From: Armatimonadota bacterium
GTDB lineage: Bacteria; Armatimonadota; Armatimonadia; Armatimonadales; Armatimonadaceae
Assembly (NCBI GenBank): GCA_014381035.1
Contig: JACMIS010000126.1
Coordinates: 1 to 13,787, forward strand
Reading direction: 5' to 3'
Length of the DNA stretch: 13,787 bases
Position numbers and translations under genes: made by a program. Within the stretch, counting starts at the first letter, position 1; the number at the start of each line of letters is the position of its first letter. Positions 7,225 through 13,787 of this stretch are shown here, piece after piece. A model generated the notes under the pieces. That model was not told where the DNA came from. It worked only from the letters and a program-made list of their open reading frames with translations, and ran no database searches.

Positions 7225-7251
7225 TATAGCATACCATTACATAATAGTCAA
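7223..7251 (-). promoter_or_regulatory. Sigma-70-type promoter of the H-X9-DG gene 6309-7139
   Basis: On the minus strand TTGACT (7246-7251), a 17-base spacer and TATAGT (7223-7228) with an extended -10 TG. Geometry equals that of the paralogue's promoter. Confidence 0.78.
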
Positions 7252-7271
7252 GAAAAAACGAAATAAAATTT

Positions 7272-7305
7272 AATATGGTACCAGTATGGAAAATATGGTA
7301 CCAGT
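7272..7305. repeat. Two direct copies of AATATGGTACCAGT, 20 bases apart
   Basis: Identical 14-base copies at 7272-7285 and 7292-7305, each holding the palindrome TGGTACCA. The second overlaps the stop codon of the regulator gene. They lie about 20-55 bases upstream of the -35 of the H-X9-DG gene. The 20-base period places both on one face of DNA. They may be accessory sites for the regulator, or form a hairpin (8-bp stem) in the regulator mRNA. Confidence 0.6.
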
Positions 7306-8495
7306 CAGATGCTTCCGCGTACTACCATTCGTGCCGGGAGTTCAACGCCTTCCGGTACCCGCAGAGGCTCACGCATGCGCCGTTCCAAAAGCTCCGCTGC
7401 CGCCCGACCAATATCCTCGAACGGTTGTGCCATCGAGGTAAGACCGACGCCGTTCGGCAATGCTGGGATGATGTCGTCGAATCCCACCAGGGCGACATCA
7501 CCGGGCACAGAAAGTCCCATACGTTCCAACCGCTCCGAAAGCAGAAGCGCAGCATAATCGCTGACGCACACCGCCGCAGTTGGGCGTTGACCCTCCGGCA
7601 GACCGAAAACGGCATCCACCACGGGCCACAGGGTGGTTTCATTGCTGAGGGGAATTGTCACCAGCATCTCCTGAATCACGATCTCCGGGTTCTGATAGAT
7701 CGCGCTCAAATACCCCTGTATTCGATTCTGCACGGGATGAATCGGCTCATATCGTGTGACATAGGCGATACGACGATGCCCCTTCTCAATTAAAAGAGTC
7801 GTCAAGTCAAACGTCGCCCGGTGATTGTCAACGCCGACAAAATCGGTGTCCACCCCTGCTATCTTTCGGTCCAGCAATACGAGTGGCATACGCCGGCTCA
7901 CTTCCTGGATCAGGTCATGGTTGCTGCCATAGGCATAGGGATAGAAGATAACACCACCGAACTCCTTATCCATCACATACCGCAGATGTTCCGCCTCGCG
8001 TCGTGCATTCTGCTCCGCCGATCCAATTCGCTCGTAAGAGCCGTCCCGCTCCCCTCCCAAGTCGAGAAACACGGCATGATGACCTGTCTGTGCGAGGGTG
8101 TGATTAATCCCCCAGAAGATACGACGCTGTGACGTTCCGGCACTCTCCAAGGGACCCCCGCCATGCCACATGATTAACGCGACGAACTTGGAGGAAAGTT
8201 TCGCGGAATCCGTCGGAGCGGCGGGGGCATCACCCGCCTCGTGTACAGATTTCCCGATAATCGGTCGGCAGTTTGGTCGTCGATGAATCAGTCCGTCCCG
8301 CAGAAGATCTTCGATTGCTTCCCGTATGACCCGGCGGTGGACGTGTAAATCCTCCGCCAGAACGCGTTCGGAAGGGAGCGAAGTTTGCACCTTGTAAAAA
8401 CCAGACTGTATTCGCTCGCGGAGAATATCCGCAGCCTGCCCAGATGGGCGAACAGCCTTCCGAGCTGGCGTCCTTACCGAAGAATTGTTAATCAT
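7305..8495 (-). CDS. AraR-like transcriptional regulator (GntR DNA-binding domain plus LacI-type sugar-binding domain)
   Basis: A 396-residue repressor-type protein. Residues about 16-82 are a winged helix of the GntR family (SGQAADILRERIQSG, SLPSERVLAEDL, VIREAIEDLLRDGLIHRR). Residues about 103-396 are a periplasmic-binding-protein-like LacI/GalR effector domain (GVDNHRATFDLTTLLIEKGH, RIAYVTR, DVALVGFDD, ending SMAQPFEDIGRAAAELLERRM). This architecture is that of Bacillus AraR, which binds ATTTGTAC half-sites and is released by a sugar. The effector here is unknown; a monosaccharide from the local glycosidases is plausible. The ATG at 8495 has only a weak ribosome site. Likely targets are the two H-X9-DG promoters and its own leader, all carrying GGTAC-type sites. 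Confidence 0.93.
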   Translation of the reverse strand: MINNSSVRTPARKAVRPSGQAADILRERIQSGFYKVQTSLPSERVLAEDLHVHRRVIREAIEDLLRDGLIHRRPNCRPIIGKSVHEAGDAPAAPTDSAKLSSKFVALIMWHGGGPLESAGTSQRRIFWGINHTLAQTGHHAVFLDLGGERDGSYERIGSAEQNARREAEHLRYVMDKEFGGVIFYPYAYGSNHDLIQEVSRRMPLVLLDRKIAGVDTDFVGVDNHRATFDLTTLLIEKGHRRIAYVTRYEPIHPVQNRIQGYLSAIYQNPEIVIQEMLVTIPLSNETTLWPVVDAVFGLPEGQRPTAAVCVSDYAALLLSERLERMGLSVPGDVALVGFDDIIPALPNGVGLTSMAQPFEDIGRAAAELLERRMREPLRVPEGVELPARMVVRGSI

Positions 8496-8507
8496 GTTGC
8501 CAACCTA

Positions 8508-8540
8508 TTGGTACGCTCACTGCCGTCTCACGAACGTACC
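8508..8540 (-). promoter_or_regulatory. Inverted GGTAC operator pair in the regulator's own leader
   Basis: TTGGTACG at 8508-8515 and CGTACC at 8535-8540 on the plus strand, with 21 bases between the cores. That is 11-12 bases, about one helical turn, shorter than the pairs at the H-X9-DG genes, so the two half-sites keep the same face of DNA. This suggests autoregulation. Confidence 0.4.
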
Positions 8541-8558
8541 GCCCCTTATTTCTGCACA

Positions 8559-8572
8559 GCACCAAAATTATA
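8559..8572 (-). promoter_or_regulatory. -10 box of the regulator gene followed by an operator-like site
   Basis: On the minus strand TATAAT (8567-8572) runs directly into TTTTGGTGC (8559-8567), paralleling TATAGT-TTTTGGTAC of the two H-X9-DG promoters. The -35 region (about 8590-8596) is poor and is instead filled by a palindrome, CGAATT-TGA-AATTCG (8580-8594). Confidence 0.45.
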
Positions 8573-8633
8573 TTGTTCGCGAATTTGAAATTCGGTGGAA
8601 TATTGCGAACCCGTTACTACGTCTATGGTACCA

Positions 8634-8673
8634 GAAAAAATGAAAAATGGTACGCATCGGTGATGCATACCAT
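8634..8673 (-). terminator. Intrinsic terminator of the DUF1549/1553-DUF1501 operon
   Basis: A 12-bp stem (8647-8658 with 8662-8673, loop of three) followed on the minus strand by TTTTTCATTTTTT. One position is C-A on the plus strand but G-U in minus-strand RNA. It lies 75 bases past the DUF1501 stop. The stem contains GGTAC and GGTAT cores, so it could also bind the regulator. A small extra stem (AAGACG/CGTCTT, 8693-8709) lies between it and the stop codon. Confidence 0.8.
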
Positions 8674-8748
8674 CTGTCAATTGTATGATCTAAAGACGCA
8701 CTACGTCTTGCCCGCTTCGTCAGACTGCTCCCGCGTCCTTTGAGAGAA

Positions 8749-10158
8749 TTATGCCAGTATCTTGGTCGCGACTTGTCCGGCGACATCGGTCAGGCGAAAG
8801 TCGCGTCCGGCGTAGCGGTAGGTCAGTTTAGTATGATCCATACCAAGCAGATGGAGGAGCGTCGCGTGCAGGTCATGCATGTGCATCTTGTCCTCGACCG
8901 CGTAGTAGCCGTAGTCGTCCGTCGCGCCGTAGACTATTCCGCCTTTGACTCCGCCGCCCGCCATCCACATCGTGAAGCCGTGCGGGTTATGATCGCGTCC
9001 GTCGTCGCCCTGCGCGGTCGGAGTGCGTCCGAACTCCCCGCCCCAAAGGACGAGCGTGTCCTCTAAAAGACCTCGTGCCTTCAAATCCTTGAGCAACCCG
9101 GCGATGGGTTTATCCACCTCCGCCGCGTTGTTGGTGTGCCCGTTCTTCAGGTCGCCGTGCTGGTCCCATTTGTAACTGTGCGACACCTGGACGAAACGAA
9201 CACCGCGTTCGCTGAATCGTCGCGCCATTAAACATTGCCGTCCGAAGTTATCGGTCGGTTTTTCGCCGATGCCGTACAGGTCCAAGGTCGCCTTACTTTC
9301 GCCCTTGAAATCTATCAGGTCCGGTGCCTCCGTCTGCATCCGAAACGCCAGTTCGAACGCGTAAATGCGCCCTTCAAGATGCGGGTCGGGACCGGTCTGG
9401 TGGAGTTGATCTTCGTTCATGTGTTTAAGCATGTCGAGTTGAAGTCGCTGTAGTTCTATAGGATCGGCACGGCGTATATGATTGATCGTCGCCTTTTCCG
9501 CCGACATACCCGCATTCCCAATCGGGGTCCCCTGAAACGCCGCCGGAAGGAATGCCGATGACCAGTTCTGTACCCCGCCATGTCCGAGCGTGGGACAGAT
9601 GGTAACGAAGCCGGGCAGGTTCTGGTTCTCAGTGCCCAAACCGTAGGTTATCCAGGAACCCATGCTCGGGCGCACGAAGGTGTCACTGCCGGTGTGGAGT
9701 TGGAGTAGTGCGCCGCCGTGCGCGGTATTGTCGGCGTGCACGGAGCGAATAACACACAGATCATCCACCATCTTGCCGACTTCGGGGAACAGGTCAGACA
9801 CCTCGATCCCGCTCTTGCCATAGTGCTTGAACTCCCACGGCGACTTGAGCAGGTTTCCGGTAGCGGCGAATTGGACACGCGGTTTCGCGCCGGGGAACGG
9901 TTTGCCATGATCGCGAGTGAGGAGGGGTTTCGGGTCGAATGTATCTACCTGCGACGGGCCGCCGTGCATGAAAACGAAGATGATCCGTTTCGCCCGTGCG
10001 CGAAGCATCGGCTTTTTGGGCGATAGCGGAGTCGCCGCGCGTGCTTCCTCGGTACCTAATAGCGAGGTTAGCGCGACCAGACCGAAGCCGTTCGCGCAGT
10101 CGCGTAGCAGTGTGCGGCGGGAGAACGGTTGCAAAAAACGGTTGCAAGAATGGTTCAT
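8749..10158 (-). CDS. DUF1501 family protein, Tat-exported
   Basis: A 469-residue protein with a twin-arginine signal (SRRTLLRDCANGFGLVAL, residues 13-30; cleavage near residue 41). The mature part has DUF1501 hallmarks: RIIFVFMHGGPSQVDTFDPK, VIRSVHADNTAHGGA, SHSYKWDQHGDLKNGH, LVLWGGEFGRTP and RDHNPHGFTMWMAGGGVKGG. DUF1501 has an alkaline phosphatase/sulfatase-like fold; its biochemical activity is not established. It is almost always found beside a DUF1549/DUF1553 protein, as here with a 36-base gap. No strong ribosome site precedes the ATG at 10158, which suggests translation linked to the upstream gene. Length is normal for the family. Confidence 0.95.
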   Translation of the reverse strand: MNHSCNRFLQPFSRRTLLRDCANGFGLVALTSLLGTEEARAATPLSPKKPMLRARAKRIIFVFMHGGPSQVDTFDPKPLLTRDHGKPFPGAKPRVQFAATGNLLKSPWEFKHYGKSGIEVSDLFPEVGKMVDDLCVIRSVHADNTAHGGALLQLHTGSDTFVRPSMGSWITYGLGTENQNLPGFVTICPTLGHGGVQNWSSAFLPAAFQGTPIGNAGMSAEKATINHIRRADPIELQRLQLDMLKHMNEDQLHQTGPDPHLEGRIYAFELAFRMQTEAPDLIDFKGESKATLDLYGIGEKPTDNFGRQCLMARRFSERGVRFVQVSHSYKWDQHGDLKNGHTNNAAEVDKPIAGLLKDLKARGLLEDTLVLWGGEFGRTPTAQGDDGRDHNPHGFTMWMAGGGVKGGIVYGATDDYGYYAVEDKMHMHDLHATLLHLLGMDHTKLTYRYAGRDFRLTDVAGQVATKILA

Positions 10159-10194
10159 AGTGTTGTTGATTTTCTTGACGGAGGCGATACGAAC

Positions 10195-13100
10195 TCAGTT
10201 CGCATAAAGAAATTCGTTCGACGCCAGGAGTGTCTGGCAGAAACTGGACCACGCCTTTTTTCGCCGCTGTTCAGGATCGGGGTCTAAAGCGGCACTGAGA
10301 GCGACGTACTGGTCGAGATAGGCATCCGCGCGCTGCACTTCGCTCGCCGATGCCCAGCGTCCGTACGCCCGTCGGTAAGCGGTCTGGATTCGCGTTGCGT
10401 CCGTCTTAGTACTATCGGCGGTTGCGGCGGGCAGAGACGCCGCGAAACTATCCGCTGCGTCGCGTACCAAAGGACTGTTGAGTGCGTAGAGAGCCTGCGG
10501 CGAAACCGTCGTGTCTGCCCGCCGGGCATTCACCGTGGCACCGTCGCCGAAATCGAATGACTGGAACAGGTCATACAGGGAGTTCCGAACCACGGGCAGA
10601 TAGATCGAGCGACGTTTTGTCGCGTAAAGCCCTCGGTCCTTTGATTGATCGTTGGTCACATAGTCGGCGTCCGGTGTCGTCAGCAATGTCCCGCCCATTC
10701 TCGGATCGAGCTGTCCGGCGACGAACAACAGGGAATCGCGAAACGGTTCCGCTTCCAATCGCCGCCGATTCGCCCGCCAGAGCAGACGATTTTCCGGGTC
10801 CTTGCGAAACGAGGCTTCCCCATGGGGGACAACGCTCGTCATCTGGTATGCATCGGTTAGCATGATGCGTCGAATCAATTTCTTTTGCGACCAATCATCC
10901 TGCCGCACGAACGTTGCCGCCAGATAGTCGAGCAGTTCGGGATGCGTCGGTGCTTCACCGCGCAGTCCCCAGTTGTCCGGGGTCCTTACCAGTCCCGTGC
11001 CGAAAAGATGCTGCCAAACACGGTTCACAGCGACCCGCGCAGTCAACGGGTTTTCCGATCGCGTCAACCACAGGGCAAGTTCTTTGCGACCACTCCCCTG
11101 GGCGGAAACCGGCGCAGAAGGATACTTCGCCAGCACGACCGGAAAACCGCGCGGAGCGACCTCGCCGAGAGTTTGCGTATTTCCCCGAATGTGAACCCGG
11201 ACATCCTCCGGCTTTGTTTCTTCGACCGACATGGCAACCGGATATGCGGGGGCTTTCTTACGCAACGCATCTAACCCTTCTGTCGCCTTTTTATATGCAG
11301 CACCAGTTGCGCCGGTAAAATAGGGTTCCGGCTTCCCGAGAGCACGGAAAAGATCGGCTCCTTCGCCCGTGCGGCGACGTGCTTCTTCGGGAGTTGCGGC
11401 GTAGAAGGCGCGTACCGCATAGCCCAAAACAACTTCCGGCAACAAATGATCACGCTTCGCGATCTCTTCTGCCGCGTGCTTCGTCGCTGTCCACGAGCCG
11501 GTCGTCCCGCCTGCGGGTGCCGGTACCAACATCAAACGATGCAGATGCGGTGCCGCGTCGTTGCGTTCTAACTTGATACGATTGATTCCTGCCGTCAGCG
11601 GAACGATCACCTGCGGTTCCCACTGTTGCGCGTCCGGCTTCCATCCACCGGTAATACTCCCGGCGACCTCTTTGGAGATCAATACCTCGTTGACAAGGAG
11701 GCGCATAGGGCGCGATTCCTCGGCGGCGTAGCGGATTTCCAGAAGATAATGACCTGACTCCGGCACGGTGATATCCCATTCCGCCGTGAACGGTGTCTGT
11801 GTCGTGTTGAGTACGGGTACTTCCTTGTTGCCATAGTTCGAGGAGTCCCGGTTCGCATTTCCTCGGACATAATCCACCGCCTGGATAAACTGTCGCTTGG
11901 GATCGCCCGGTTGTGTCGGGGTATCAGCGACCGACACGACAGTTCCAGGACGCTTTGCCAGCTCCCAACCGGCTTTGAGGTACTTCGGTTCGTCGCTACG
12001 CAACGTGTCTTGCAACGCGACAACCGCCGCCGCGCGAGTGTCGGTGACCGCTTTCCCCCCTTCCTTTAACTTTTGCGCGTGCGTCGTTATCGCATCCGCC
12101 AACGCCGCCGTTTTTAATGGTCGCTGATTGATTTTGGCGACCGTGTTCAGCGTCGCCATCGTTTTCGTGCTTTTGAAGATACCCGCCAGAGCGTAGTAGT
12201 CCCGCGTCGAAATCGGGTCGAACTTATGGTCGTGGCAACGGGCGCAAGCGACCGTCAGACCAAGCACCGATTTCGTGGTGACGTCAATCTGTTCGTCCAC
12301 GATGTCCATCACCATTTTCTCTTTGTCGGGTTCCGCCAGCACTTTCGCCCCGAGCGTCAGGAAGCCGGTCGCTGTCAGGCGGTCGTTGCGTAGCTGTTCG
12401 TTGTCGCCGCTGTCGAGCAGGTCCCCGGCGATCTGCTCCTGGATAAAAACGTCGTAGGGCTTGTCGCGGTTCGTCGCCGCGATCACCCAGTCGCGATACC
12501 GGTAGGCGTTGGCGAACGCGATGTTTTCGTCCAGACCGTTGGAGTCGGCGTACCGCGCCATGTCCAGCCAGTGGCGTCCCCAACGCTCCCCGTAATGCGG
12601 CGATGCGAGAAGGCGATCAATCACTTTCGCATAAGCATCGGGAGATTTGTCGGCAAGGAACGCGTCTACTTCTGCCGGAGTCGGGGGAAGACCAACGAGA
12701 TCGAACGAGGCGCGGCGTAGAAGCGTTCGCTTGTCGGCGCGAGGGGCGGGAGTCAGTTGTTGCGTCTGTCGCTTTGCTTGCAGGAACGCGTCAATCGGTG
12801 TCGCCATATTCGGGATCGTCGGAACACGCGGAAGACGAACCGGGCGGAATGACCAGTGACCGGTGCGGGTTGGGGTGTCCCATGTGGCAGGCTTGCCGCC
12901 TGGGGTTTCCGAAATCGGGTAGTCCGCACCCCGCTTCACCCACTCGGTCAGGGCGGCGATTTCCGTCGCGGGTCGCTTCCCTGAAGGGGGCATCTTGACC
13001 GGTCCGTTGTAGTGCATCGCGCGAAGGAGACGGCTCTTATCCGGGTCGCCGGGAACGAGCGTCGCCCGTAGCCCCTCGGCGGTGTCCAACCGGACCTTCC

Positions 13101-13314
13101 CGAGCTGCAATTCGGGACCGTGGCAACTGACGCACTGTTCGACTAGCACCGGGCGGACGCGTTTCTCGAAGAACGCCACATCCGCCGCGTCGGGCGGGGG
13201 CATCTTTTCCGGCGGCGCAAACGCCAAACCCCGAGGCGCAAACGCGCTGATACCGGCGATCATCGGTAGGACCAAACCGAAGAGCATCGAAAAACAGGCT
13301 GGTAAACGCGGCAT
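10195..13314 (-). CDS. Planctomycete-type cytochrome protein (PSCyt1 - DUF1549 - carbohydrate-binding-like insert - DUF1553)
   Basis: A 1039-residue secreted protein. A signal peptide (about 1-33) is followed by a PSCyt1 haem-c domain with C61-V-S-C64-H65. DUF1549 spans about 172-385 (PIDAFLQAK, LLRRASFDLVGLPPTPAEVDAFL, YGERWGRHWLDMARYADSNG) and ends with a second C357-A-R-C360-H361. Residues about 475-600 look like a beta-sandwich CBM6/CBM35-type module (PFTAEWDITVPESGHYLLEIRYA, LTAGINRIKLERND). DUF1553 follows from about 745 (NPLTARVAVNRVWQHLFGTGLVRTPDNWG, HPELLDYLAATFV, RRLEAEPFRDSLL). The function is unproven; partners of DUF1501 are often proposed to act in polymer degradation at the cell surface, which is an inference. 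The ATG at 13314 is the first after an in-frame TAG. Confidence 0.95.
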   Translation of the reverse strand: MPRLPACFSMLFGLVLPMIAGISAFAPRGLAFAPPEKMPPPDAADVAFFEKRVRPVLVEQCVSCHGPELQLGKVRLDTAEGLRATLVPGDPDKSRLLRAMHYNGPVKMPPSGKRPATEIAALTEWVKRGADYPISETPGGKPATWDTPTRTGHWSFRPVRLPRVPTIPNMATPIDAFLQAKRQTQQLTPAPRADKRTLLRRASFDLVGLPPTPAEVDAFLADKSPDAYAKVIDRLLASPHYGERWGRHWLDMARYADSNGLDENIAFANAYRYRDWVIAATNRDKPYDVFIQEQIAGDLLDSGDNEQLRNDRLTATGFLTLGAKVLAEPDKEKMVMDIVDEQIDVTTKSVLGLTVACARCHDHKFDPISTRDYYALAGIFKSTKTMATLNTVAKINQRPLKTAALADAITTHAQKLKEGGKAVTDTRAAAVVALQDTLRSDEPKYLKAGWELAKRPGTVVSVADTPTQPGDPKRQFIQAVDYVRGNANRDSSNYGNKEVPVLNTTQTPFTAEWDITVPESGHYLLEIRYAAEESRPMRLLVNEVLISKEVAGSITGGWKPDAQQWEPQVIVPLTAGINRIKLERNDAAPHLHRLMLVPAPAGGTTGSWTATKHAAEEIAKRDHLLPEVVLGYAVRAFYAATPEEARRRTGEGADLFRALGKPEPYFTGATGAAYKKATEGLDALRKKAPAYPVAMSVEETKPEDVRVHIRGNTQTLGEVAPRGFPVVLAKYPSAPVSAQGSGRKELALWLTRSENPLTARVAVNRVWQHLFGTGLVRTPDNWGLRGEAPTHPELLDYLAATFVRQDDWSQKKLIRRIMLTDAYQMTSVVPHGEASFRKDPENRLLWRANRRRLEAEPFRDSLLFVAGQLDPRMGGTLLTTPDADYVTNDQSKDRGLYATKRRSIYLPVVRNSLYDLFQSFDFGDGATVNARRADTTVSPQALYALNSPLVRDAADSFAASLPAATADSTKTDATRIQTAYRRAYGRWASASEVQRADAYLDQYVALSAALDPDPEQRRKKAWSSFCQTLLASNEFLYAN

Positions 13315-13387
13315 ATCCTATTGCACCATAATTCATCCCGGTTTGCAGGGAGAAGATTGCAAAACTTGATTTTCTTTTTCCGGCTTG

Positions 13388-13415
13388 GGTATACTGCTCG
13401 CAGTTATCAGAACAA
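13388..13415 (-). promoter_or_regulatory. Possible promoter of the DUF1549/1553-DUF1501 operon
   Basis: On the minus strand TTGTTC (13410-13415), a 16-base spacer and TATACC (13388-13393), about 75 bases before the start codon. Both boxes deviate from consensus. Confidence 0.4.
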
Positions 13416-13533
13416 CAACGCAAGTGAAATAGATTGCATATAGCGGAAAGATAAGGACAGTTAGCATATTCTGCGGCGTTTCGCCGTGGTTGCCGTGAAG
13501 CTCGTTTCACATCACCGGTCGCCGTCTCGACTC

Positions 13534-13617
13534 AGCCCATGCAGTACCTGTACGGGTTGTCGGTCAGCGCTGGGAGCTTCGCACCGCCCGACAACCCGTA
13601 CAGGTACTGCATGGGCT
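13534..13617. repeat. Perfect 30-bp inverted repeat with 24-base loop
   Basis: Arms 13534-13563 and 13588-13617 are exact reverse complements; the core of the left arm is CAGTACCTGTACGGGTTGTC. It lies between two divergent promoters, so it does not end either adjoining gene. With no mismatches or wobbles in 30 pairs it looks recent or actively conserved. Confidence 0.9.
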
Positions 13618-13686
13618 TACAGTGGACACCGCCGGTACCCTCCGGTTAGTAGCGTTCGTGTCTTTCTTAAACGCCGTCCGTTTCGC

Positions 13687-13715
13687 TTGCGTTGTTATTT
13701 TGGTAACGCTATTTT
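13687..13715 (+). promoter_or_regulatory. Possible promoter of the plus-strand gene at the right edge
   Basis: TTGCGT (13687-13692), a 17-base spacer and TATTTT (13710-13715), 24 bases before the start codon. Confidence 0.4.
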
Positions 13716-13739
13716 CACTGAAGTCTCGGAGACAGTTTC

Positions 13740-13787
13740 ATGCCGGACGCCGCTGTTTCGGGTGCGCCGCCGTTCGTACCCCCACAA
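13740..13787 (+). CDS. Start of an unidentified gene, cut by the right edge
   Basis: ATG at 13740 opens a frame of 16 codons to the edge, MPDAAVSGAPPFVPPQ. GGAGA (13727-13731) lies at a good ribosome-site distance and a promoter-like pair precedes it. The residues are proline- and alanine-rich and too few to name a family. Confidence 0.5.
   Translation, partial: MPDAAVSGAPPFVPPQ

Larger units (their letters stand above)
13315..13739. other. Divergent intergenic region (425 bases)
   Basis: It separates the leftward DUF1549/1553 operon from a rightward gene. It holds a promoter on each strand and the perfect inverted repeat at 13534-13617 between them. No credible coding region was seen; the open frame reaching 13510 on the minus strand overlaps the operon gene out of frame. 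Confidence 0.7.

Noticed and set aside
10049..11527. Further GGTACC sites within the DUF1501 and DUF1549/1553 genes (near 10049 and 11521)
   Set aside because: They are inside coding sequence and lack the flanking TTTT/CAAA context and inverted partner, so they are treated as chance.
13037..13510. Minus-strand frame of 157 codons spanning the start of the DUF1549/1553 gene
   Set aside because: It is out of frame with, and overlaps, the haem-binding start of that gene; its sequence is low in recognisable features and rich in Arg and Pro, as shadows often are.
1..13787. CRISPR array, tRNA, rRNA or insertion sequence
   Set aside because: No regularly spaced repeats, no cloverleaf or rRNA signatures and no transposase-like protein were seen.

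Overview
The window looks like an accessory, glycan-directed region of a moderately GC-rich bacterium, most likely a member of Armatimonadota (Capsulimonas/Chthonomonas-like); Planctomycetota, Verrucomicrobiota or Lentisphaerota are alternatives. The lineage is inferred from protein style only. Two secreted proteins have the FTLIE(L/I)LVVI...FP(I/V)FAQAR(E/S)KAR prepilin-type N-terminus with a C-terminal H-X9-DG motif. They sit beside a Planctomycete-type DUF1549/DUF1553 cytochrome and its DUF1501 partner.

Layout. Every gene but the last is on the minus strand, so transcription runs right to left. From the right edge: the first 16 codons of an unidentified plus-strand gene (13740 to edge); a divergent intergenic region with a perfect 30-bp inverted repeat; a two-gene operon of a PSCyt1/DUF1549/DUF1553 protein (10195-13314) and a Tat-exported DUF1501 protein (8749-10158), closed by a good intrinsic terminator; an AraR-like GntR/LacI hybrid regulator (7305-8495); an H-X9-DG pseudopilin-like protein (6309-7139) followed by a small membrane protein (5989-6231); a 640-base non-coding stretch; a secreted GH76 endo-mannanase-like enzyme with a ricin-type lectin domain (3796-5346); a second H-X9-DG protein (2711-3571); and a GH2 LacZ-like beta-galactosidase that runs off the left edge (1-2585).

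How it may work together. The two H-X9-DG genes have nearly identical control regions: TTGAC(G/T), a 17-bp spacer, TATAGT, then TTTTGGTAC directly after the -10, and an inverted GTACCAAAG half-site 32-33 bp further on. The GntR/LacI regulator has related sites in its own leader. The half-site resembles the ATTTGTAC half-operator of Bacillus AraR, which has the same domain architecture. The simplest reading is a sugar-responsive local regulator that controls itself and two surface or secreted pseudopilin-like proteins, next to extracellular glycosidases. I infer that the H-X9-DG proteins could act as glycan-capture or surface-assembly partners of GH76 and GH2, a role for which the sequence gives only genomic context. 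The two glycosidase genes lack this operator and appear to have their own promoters.

Several hairpins fit the minus-strand direction of transcription: they pair fully through G-U wobbles as minus-strand RNA but show A-C mismatches as plus-strand RNA.
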